DNA from: Platanthera guangdongensis
Taxonomy: Eukaryota; Streptophyta; Magnoliopsida; Asparagales; Orchidaceae
DNA: 64,000 nucleotides
Assembly: GCA_039583875.1 (NCBI GenBank)
Contig: CM077155.1
Location: forward strand, 10,953,046-11,017,045
Reading direction: 5' to 3'
Every line of letters starts with the position of its first letter. The first letter of the stretch is position 1. This document shows positions 55,792 to 64,000 of this stretch, one piece after another. The notes below the pieces were generated by a model. It was not told the origin of the DNA and did no database searches. It saw nothing but the letters and a program-made list of their open reading frames with translations. The position numbers and the translations under genes were made by a program.

Positions 55792-58700
55792 ATGTCCAGG
55801 TATCGATTCGTCGAATTAATTCCTCTAAATTCTGAAATCGAGCGAACCTGTAGACGTAATAGAAAATCAACTAGATTGGAAAATTCAAATCAACTCAACA
55901 TGAATAATCAAAACAATGATGCTGACGTTCATCAAGAGGGACAGGACTTAGAAGGTCAAGTAGATCATAACGGGCACCCAATGGAAAATAGGAGAACATG
56001 CCGTGACTATAATATGCCTTTTAGGGGAGGGGTACAATTTAGTATCGCTAGACCTGTTGTAGAGGCTAACAACTTTAAAATTGATTCCACGGCGATGCAA
56101 CTTGTCAAGAATAATAAGTTTAGTGGCCATAACCATGAAGACCCTAACTCTCATCTAAGAACGTTCATAGAAATCTGTGACACATTTAAGATTAATGACG
56201 CATCTGAAGAAGCCATTAAATTGCGATTATTTCCTTTCTCTCTAGAAGGGAAAGCAAAAGATTGGTTGAACTCGTTGCCTAATGGGTCTATTACTACTTG
56301 GGCTATATTGGTTGAAAAATTCTTGGCCAAATATTTCCCCCCATCCAAAACTGCTAAATTAATGAGAGATATTTCTACGTTCATGCAAGTGAATGGAGAA
56401 ACCCTATATGATACATGGGAACGTTTTAAGGAACTATTACGGCGATGCCCCCACCATGGATTGGCCGTCCACCAACAAGTATGGACCTTTTACAATGACC
56501 TTCAGACATCTACGATGATCCAAGTAGATGGAGCTGCGAGAGTGTCTCTCATGAATAAATACCCGGAAGATGCATATGGAATCTTAGAAGATTTATCTTC
56601 TAACAACTATCATTTGATCGATCGGCAAGGACATACTCCCACTACGGCAGGATTGTATCAAGTTGACCAGTTAACGTCATTTGCAGCCCAAATGACGTCC
56701 CAATTTAATACCATTAACAAGAGGTTAGATCCTTTGACGTTGAACCAAAATCAAATGAATCCTCAAGTCAATAACATTATTACTCCCATGGTTTCTCCTA
56801 ACCCCACCTTAACAATTGAACAACTTGTAGGGGGTAATGAAGAAGTTAATTATTTAGGAGGGCATTATAAGCAAAATACAAACCCTTACCCCAACCATTA
56901 TAATCTCGAATGGAGAAACCATCCTAACTTCTCTTGGAAGAACAACTCCGGTCCTACTCTACCACACTTATTTAATTCTAATGCTAATCCTCAACATCAA
57001 AACAATCATTCCAACCAAGCGGGACCATCTAGAAAGGTAACAGATGACTTCATCATTGAATCAATGCAAAAGAATGAAGCCCGTTTCTCTAGTTTGGAAG
57101 GGTCAATGAGAATGATTGAATCGCAACTAGGACAAATCGCCACCGCTTTAAGTATGCGACCGCAAGGCACACTCCCTACGGATACCATACCCAATCCCAA
57201 GAGAGATAATCATCATTGTAAGGCCATTACATTACGAAGTGGGCATGAGTTAATAGTTGGTCAAGACATTAATCCACATGAACAAAATAAAAATCAAGAC
57301 CAAGAAGAAGTCAAGGGTCCTAGTGAGCAAGTAACAATAGGAAGAAATGAGGGCGACAAGAGTGAGGAGGAAGGAGTAATAACAGGAAGAAATGATAAGG
57401 AAATAGAAGGAGAAAAAGAGGAAAGAAGGAAGGAGAACCCACGAACCTATCCACCACCACCTTTCCCCCAAAGACTAAAAAAGAGCAAATTAGATCAACA
57501 ATTTCAGAAATTCTTAGAAATCTTTAAGAAGTTGCAAGTTAATATACCCTTTGCCGAAGCATTAGAACAGATGCCGAGTTACGTAAAGTTCATGAAAGAT
57601 ATATTAAATAAAAAACGGAAGTTTGGCGTGAACGAAACAGTAACCCTTACACATGAATGTAGTGCAATTCTCCAAAGGAGATTGCCACCAAATCTAAAGG
57701 ACCCCGGAAGCTTCACGATCCCGTGTTCTATTGGACATCAATTCGAGGGAAAGGCTTTGTGCGATCTAGGAGCGAGCATAAACCTTATGCCACTTTCAAT
57801 TTATAAGAAGTTTGGGTTGGGGGAGATTTCCAAAACATCGATTACATTACAATTAGCAGATAAATCTCTAACCTTTCCAAAGGGGATTGTAGAAGACGTC
57901 TTAGTTAAGGTAGAAAAGTTTATTTTTCCGGCAGATTTTGTGGTATTAGACATGAAGGAAGACAAGGAAGTACCCATTATAGTGGGTAGGCCTTTCTTAG
58001 CCACCGGAAAAACGTTGATTGATGTACACAAGGGTGAGTTAACCATGAGGGTTAACGATGAACAAGTGACTTTTAATGTACTAAAAGCTATGAAATTCCC
58101 TCGTTTAGAAGAAGATGACATAGAGGAAGTTAAGAGTGTGACCCTTTATGATTACAACTTAAGTGAGAATCTAGAAGAAGATGAAGAGGAGGGGACGGAT
58201 GAAGAGAAATCCCATTGCGAGAACGAAATTCAAGAATGCTTTGAAATAAGTGCACGTTCATCGACATTCACTCGTAAGCCGGAGATTTTAGATATGACAG
58301 ATAAGACATGTGCAAATAAACCTTCCATCATTAGTCCTCCCACACTTGAGTTGAAACCATTACCTGAACATTTGGCCTACGCATACCTAGGAGACAATAA
58401 TACATTACCGGTCATTGTCAACTCAAAATTATCACCAAATCAACATCAACAACTCATAGATTTGCTGAAGCAATTTAAGTTGGCCATAGGTTGGACGATC
58501 GCGGACATAAGAGGGATTAGTCCTTCGGTATGCATGCACAAGATTCTCCTAGAAGAATCTTACAAAGGTTCCATTGAGCCTCAACGCCATCTCAGTCCAC
58601 CTATGAAAGAGTTCGTAAAGAAAGAAATAATAAAATGGTTAGATGCAGGGATAATATACCCTATCTCCGATAGTTCTTGGGTCTCTCCAGTTCAATGTGT

Positions 58701-61235
58701 TCCGAAGAAAGGAGGGATGACCGTAATAAAAAATGATAAGAACGAATTAATATCGACTAGAACTATTATCGGATGGCGCATTTGTATGGATTATCGCAAG
58801 CTTAACAAGGCTACTAGAAAAGACCACTTTCCATTGTCTTTCATAGATCAAGTTCTAGATAAGTTGTCCGGTAATGATTTCTTCTGCTTCCTAGACGGCT
58901 ATTCCAGGTATAACCAAATCACGGTTGACCCGGAAGATCAAGAGAAAATAACCTTCACGTGCCCTTACGGAACATTCGTCTTTAGGAGAATGCCATTTGG
59001 TCTATGCAACGCACCAGCCACGTTCCAACGGTGTATGATTGCTATATTTTCAGAAATTATGGATCATGGTATAGAGATCTTCATGGATGATTTCTCCATC
59101 TTCGAAAAATCATTTGGAGAGTGTTTGGAGTGCTTAGAAAGAGTGCTTGTGCGATGTATCGAAACTAACCTTGTGCTGAATTGGGAAAAGTGTCATTTCA
59201 TGGTACGCGAAGGCATTGTGCTAGGCCATCATGTGTCAGCAAGGGGTTAGAAGTAGATAAGGCCAAAATTGTGGTCATCGAGAAATTACCTCCTCCTAGG
59301 AATGTGAAAGAGTTAAGGAGTTTCCTAGGGCATGCGGGATTTTACCGAAGGTTTATCAAAGATTTTGCTAGGATTGCAAAATCTCTTAGTAGATTGTTGG
59401 AAAAGGATACAAAATTTCATTTTGACGAAGACTGTTTGAGTGCATTTAGTAAACTGAAGAAGCAATTAACCACGACACCAATTGTGGTGGCACCCGACTG
59501 GGGTGAACCATTTGTCCTTATGTGTGATGCGAGTGACTATGCCGTGGGTGTAGTTCTAGGTCAAGTTAGGGGGAAACTTTTTCACACCATAGCCTACGCA
59601 AGCAAAACTCTGATCGAAGCTCAAATCAATTACACCACGACTGAGAAGGAGTTGTTGGCAGTAGTCTACGCCTTTGAAAAGTTTCGATCTTATCTTTTAT
59701 GCACTCAAGTCACCGTTTTTACTGATCATGCGGCTATCCGTTATTTGATGGAAAAAAGAGATATAAAGCCGAGGTTGATTCGTTAGGTACTATTATTGCA
59801 GGAATTCGATTTGGAGATTAAGGATAGAAAGGGCGTAGATAACCCTGTAGCAGACCATCTTTCCAGGATCGAACCAGAGGAATCTTATTATCATTCAGAG
59901 ATTGAGGAGAGATTTCCAGATGAGCAAATCTTAGCTATATCAGAGGGGTTAGTGCCATGGTACGCTGATTACGTCAATTACCTCGTTAGTAACATCTTAC
60001 CTTCAGATTTAAACTACCAACAACGAAAGAGGTTCTTACACCAAGTGCGGTCTTATCTTTGGGACCCACCTTATTTGTTTAAAATTGGTGCTGATGGAGT
60101 AGTGAGGAGATGTATACCGGAAGTAGAAATGCATCCTATTTTATAAAATTGCCATAGTTCTCCCTACGGAGGACACTTCAAGGGAAATAGGATAACTATG
60201 AAAGTCTTAGAGGCCGGATTCTATTGGCCTACATTATATCATGATTCTAGAGAACATGTGAAAAGGTGTGATCGATGTCAAAAGGAAGAAAATATTAATA
60301 AGAACGAAGCTATGCCTATGAACCCAATTCTAGAAGTTGAGCTTTTTGATGTCTGGGGTATAGACTTCATGGGACCATTCGTTAATTCGAATGGTAATTT
60401 ATTTATCCTCTTAGCCGTAGACTATGTATCGAAATGGGTCGAAGCCATAGCCACGACCAAAAATGATGCAAATGTGGTGTTATACTTCCTGAAAAACTTC
60501 ATATTTAGTCGATTTGGAACACCCAAAACTATTATAAGTGACGGGGGAAGTCACTTTTGTAATCACCAATTTGCTGCGTTGTTGAAAAAGTACGGGGTTA
60601 GGCATAAGGTAGCATTGGCATACCACCCCCAAACAAATGGGTTAGCAGAAGTATCTAATAGAGAGATCAAGAAAATCTTGGCTAAAACGGTGAGTGTAAA
60701 TTGCAAGGATTGGTCTCAAAAGCTTAACGATGCCTTATGGGCATATAGAACCGCTTTCAAGACCCCGATTGGTGTTACTCCGTATCGTTTAGTTTACGGC
60801 AATACTTATCACTTACCGTTAGAGTTGGAATATCGGGCATATTGGGCCATTAAGAAAATCAACTTTGACTTTCAAGAAGCCGGTAAATCTAGACTACTAC
60901 AGTTAAATGAATTGGAGGAGATCCGGACTCAGGCGTATGAAAGTGCAAGGGTTTATAAGGACCGTACTAAAATGTGGCATGACCGCCATCTTACGGACAA
61001 ACATTTACAACCAGGGAAACTAGTTTTATTATTCAATTCACGACTAAAAATTTTTCCTGGTAAATTAAAATCTAGGTGGTCGGGCCAATTTCGGGTAAAG
61101 GAAGTGCTTCCATATGGGGTCGTTACTATCATCAATGAAAAAGATCATTCGGAGTTTAAGGTCAATGGCGGACGTCTTAAGGCTTATTTAGGAAACGAAA
61201 ATGAACGAGCAATATCGTTCATACACTTGAAATAA
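55792..61235 (+). pseudogene. gag-pol: Athila gag-pro-pol
   Basis: ATG at 55792 opens 1152 codons. Gag: FKIDSTAMQLVKNNKFSG, LRLFPFSLEGKAKDWLNSLP, FMQVNGETLYDTWERFKELL. Protease: ALCDLGASINLMPLSIYKK near 57750. RT: RICMDYRKLNKATRKDHFPL, FCFLDGYSRYNQI, MPFGLCNAPATFQR, FMDDF at 59080-59094. At 59243-59246 a G run seems one base short and the frame shifts. RNase H continues (PFVLMCDASDYAVG, TDHAAIRYL). An in-frame TAG at 59784-59786 replaces Trp, and a TAA lies near 60144. Integrase: [45 protein letters not shown], so DDE is present. It ends at a TAA at 61233-61235. Few breaks suggest a fairly young copy. Confidence 0.93.
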
Positions 61236-61926
61236 AATTTTCGAGCCGCCGAATGTCCAGCCGGGACATTAACTAAGGCGCTTTCGGGGAGGCAACCCCA
61301 AATTTTAATGATAAGTTCTTTATTATTGTTATTATTATTTTTGTTTTGTTTTTTTGTGTTTCTCTCAAAGATTCGTTTCAAAAAGAAAAAAAATGATGCA
61401 TGACCAAAATCCTATGGTCTCGAACGCTTAAAATCACATTTCCCCTTCATTCGGCTCTAGTCAAAGCTCGAAATTGGTTCAGAAAAAAATGTTCCAACAT
61501 TTTCACAAAATGTTGCAACATAATTTTCTCTGCCTTTTTCTCTTTCAACGGCGTAGATTCAGCTAACAGCCGGTTCAATTGAAACATTTTGACCGGCTGT
61601 TGATGGATTATATTTTTTTACCTATTTAGCCGGTTCAATTGAAATAGGTTACCTTATTTATCCCCTCCAAATTCCGCTGACCGGGATTGAAACCACGCCT
61701 TGTACATTTTTTTATAACCTGGCCGGAATATTAATAACCTGATCTACTCCCATTAAAACTCGTTCTCCATATTCTCTGCTACCCCCGTATCCTCTGCTCC
61801 CAGTAAAACCCTAAACTCCACTTTCTCGCCCTCTTCGAACTCATCCGCCGACGGCAGCAAGCTCACTGGGACAGCCACCACGAAATCCTCTGCTCCAGCA
61901 ATCTCCGCCGCCCTTCAGGAAGTGTC
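61236..61926 (+). other. Athila spacer between pol and the env-position ORF
   Basis: Includes the conserved-looking CGGGACATTAACTAAGGCGC.TT.GGGGAGGCAACCCCAA stretch just after pol (61260-61300), a TTATTATTATT run, and repeated AGCCGGTTCAATTGAAA words (61568 and 61627). A C-rich leader precedes the ATG at 61927. No other gene was seen. Confidence 0.6.
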
Positions 61927-63169
61927 ATGGCCCCCAAGAAAGGTAGAGAGAAGGTGGCGGCACACAAGCACTCAAGATTCATCAACGAAGAGGCCAAGGC
62001 TCGCTACGAATTGCTTAAGGTAAAGCCCGTCATCTATGAAAGAGGGTTTCAACTTGAAGTTCGTGGTTGGAGTCAAGCTTATGTGCGGCAAATAGACAAG
62101 TTCGGCTGGACCTCCTTCTGCCATCCCGCACTGACGTTGTCTTACCGTGGGTGTACGAATTCTACGCCAACGCCAAGTTCCACAGGGACGGAAAAATTCA
62201 TATACGGGGGCAGGAAGTCGATTTTTTCCGCGGAAGGTATAAACTCCTACTTCGACTTAGCAAATCTGGATTGTGATGTATTCGATTCTGTTAGAACTTC
62301 TAACCCATTCGATATCGCCACCACATTGAGCCTCACTAAAAATATCATGTGGGTTAATGAATCTTCACATGTCCTGCATTCGGCTCTTTTTACTCGTGAA
62401 GCTAAAGTGTGGCTTCTTTTCGTAAACTCAAGTGTTATGCCGACGAAGCACTCAAACCATGTCTTCTTCGATAGGGCTTGCATTATACATAGCATTATAA
62501 AAGGGATTCCCATTAATGTAGGCCATATTATTTCCAGTCAAATCCTTAAAAAGGTCAAAACGGAGGGGGAACTCAGCTATGGTTTCCCACACTCATCATA
62601 TCGTAGTGCCGTTACGTCGGGGTATCTCTCGCCGACACGAACACTACCACCATTGTCGGTCGGCCAATAACATTTTCCGTCATTTCATCCTATATTAGGG
62701 TATCTTCAGAGGAGTCACCCCCCAAATCCGCTCAGAAAAACGTCCTACCGTATCTTCGAGCAAAACCACCCAACCTCCAATTCCACCGCCACTTTCCCCT
62801 AATCCTCCGGATTGGCCGATCATATTTAAATATTTGCAAGGCACCGCCAAATATCAGCGCCAACAACATCGTGATCTAGTTTCACATTTAAACATTTTAC
62901 ATCACAATCAAGTAGCCCTTCTCCGCCATTTGAACGTACATGAAGAAACGATAGCAGTCCACGATGTGAATCCTGCTTGGTATGACCACAAACCCTCTAC
63001 TTCTAAGGGAAAGGAGGCGGCATCCTCGCCAGATCCACATGATGAAGCGGAAGCGGTCGAGGAGGATGCAGCCTTTGCATCCGGCGAAGACGACGAAATG
63101 AAAGAATTTTTGGACGATGACGACTCGGACGAGGTCGATGACGCTGACGACGATGAGGAGGATGGTTGA
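61927..63169 (+). pseudogene. Athila second ORF (env-position / plant transposon protein), frameshifted
   Basis: ATG at 61927 (MAPKKGREKVAAHKHSRF). The sequence matches the protein found after pol in Athila elements: FINEEAKARYELL, IYERGFQLEVRG, and, in a different frame (about 62130-62270), VPWVYEFYANAKFHRDGKI. The first frame resumes with INSYFDLANLDCDVFDS, so two compensating shifts flank that segment. Further breaks follow after about 62560. The C-terminal part (62834-63169) has PAWYDHKPSTSKGKE and a very acidic tail, EEDAAFASGEDDEMKEF then Asp runs. The protein occupies the retroviral env position but its function is not established. I see no clear signal peptide or membrane segment. Confidence 0.8.
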
Positions 63170-64000
63170 CACTCCACTACTCAGAATATGGGAAATTTAC
63201 TTTGCACTATTACTGGTGACATGTTTGTTTTGTTTTTGAGAAATATCTGTGGTGAAACATTTCAGTGTTAGTGAAGTACTTTATTTTATTTACATATTGC
63301 TCTTGTCAAAATTGTGGAGATTGATTGACTCCTTGGACGCTCGTTATCGGTTTCCTAAATGACTACTTTGTTCTATTACTGTTGAATTTGTTGAACTGCA
63401 TGCTAATAACTGAATGCTAAGTAACGTTTACGTGTTACTTAGATATTTATTTTTTAAGCTCTAATCCTTATAACTGTTACTTGTTGCCCTGTGGTTGATC
63501 ACTTCTCTAGCTGAATGTTCTGTTTCCTGAACTGTTATTTCCATAAATTATTGTTATATGTTTTCATGTCGTGAAGCTTTAACTGTTACTAAATAAATTC
63601 ACTATTTTAATGCAAATTCTTTATTATAATCTGCTACTTCGTGGGATATTCCGTTCATATATTATACTTTTATGTTCCACTTCACCCATATTTGTATGTT
63701 GGCGACTCACATGTGAAACTTTCTTTTTATTCCACTCTTATGATTTATGAAGTTCGCAATCGCATATAAGGATATTATATTTGCTACCACTGCTTTACTA
63801 GGTACTAGTAAAGGTTCAAGTATGGGGGCATGTCCTTTTATACCTTGCATGACAAAGCTTTTATGGGGTATATTTTAGAAATGTCTGCTCTTCATTTTTT
63901 TATTAATATTAATAAATCTATTCAAGTTTTTCAAATTAATTGTAAGGTTAGACGAGTCAGTCCTATGAGTCAGACTATTAAATTGAAATTAGACTGATTG
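63170..64000 (+). other. Athila 3' non-coding region
   Basis: AT-rich, no domain-bearing frame. GGTTCAAGTATGGGGGCA at 63812-63829 resembles the polypurine-type motif preceding Athila 3' LTRs. The 5' LTR start (TGATAACTTC) does not follow it within the window, so the LTR may lie further on or the motif may be internal. Confidence 0.5.

Larger units (their letters stand above)
54177..64000 (+). mobile_element. Athila-lineage gypsy retrotransposon, 3' LTR beyond the window
   Basis: A 5' LTR (54177-55643), Asp-type primer site, long gag-pro-pol gene and env-position ORF in Athila order. It is inserted in the Tat pol coding frame; the five bases before it are GTCCC (54172-54176). The 3' LTR should begin TGATAACTTC and was not met before 64000. 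Confidence 0.9.

Noticed and set aside
63812..63829. Polypurine tract marking the start of the Athila 3' LTR
   Set aside because: The sequence after it does not match the 5' LTR start, so a 3' LTR is not called in the window.

Overview
The window is transposon-packed nuclear DNA of a flowering plant. The evidence is the repertoire: Ty1-copia and Ty3-gypsy retrotransposons of the plant Tat and Athila groups, hAT and Tourist-like (PIF/Harbinger) DNA elements, spliced GT-AG introns, TATA boxes reading TATAAATA, and initiator-Met and Asp type primer-binding sites. No ordinary host gene, rRNA, tRNA or CRISPR array was recognised. The genus cannot be told from this sequence. Bases 1-488 are an assembly gap.

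Layout, left to right. (1) 489-10198: a decayed hAT transposon. Its 5' end, BED finger and core read on the minus strand (about 3786 down to 2100), while its C-terminal dimerisation segment reads on the plus strand (3890-4047 and 9473-9640). A complete copia element (4048-9467, 409-bp LTRs, target duplication GCAAG) sits inside that C-terminal segment. (2) 10199-13990: about three copies of a roughly 300-bp GC-rich tandem repeat, split by a 2.17-kb solo LTR (10349-12517), followed by a TATA-bearing LTR-like stretch. (3) 13991-20051: AT-rich DNA with several MITEs and a 19-bp minisatellite. (4) 20121-32064: a nearly 2-kb block occurring twice in direct orientation, exactly abutting the two ends of a gag-only gypsy (Tat-type) non-autonomous element at 21959-30055. 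Each block carries a 1.5-kb Tourist-like element filled with two opposed minisatellite arrays.

(5) 31903-32681: three small MITEs nearly end to end. (6) 32720-38721: a second, older copia element on the minus strand (175-bp LTRs, target duplication ATATT). (7) 38722-43533: overlapping LTR-like fragments and a copia gag relic split by a 724-bp solo LTR. (8) 43534-54176: the 3' two-thirds of a minus-strand Tat element. It has a 3' LTR, a polypurine tract, two intron-containing extra genes on the opposite (plus) strand, a 13-copy 117-bp tandem array, and pol. (9) 54177-64000: an Athila element inserted into the Tat pol gene. It has a 1467-bp 5' LTR, an Asp-type primer site, a gag-pro-pol gene and an env-position ORF. 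Its 3' LTR lies beyond the window.

The coding regions make the usual retrotransposon machinery: Gag to form particles, protease, reverse transcriptase, RNase H and integrase. All carry stops or frameshifts in this assembly. The gag-only element has no pol and would need enzymes from a relative; its polypurine tract is nearly identical to that of the Tat element at 43534-54176. Several frameshifts in the two youngest elements are single-base shortfalls in G or C runs and may be consensus errors. The most noteworthy items are the duplicated block around the gag-only element, the minisatellite-filled Tourist-like elements, and the spliced antisense genes in the Tat element.
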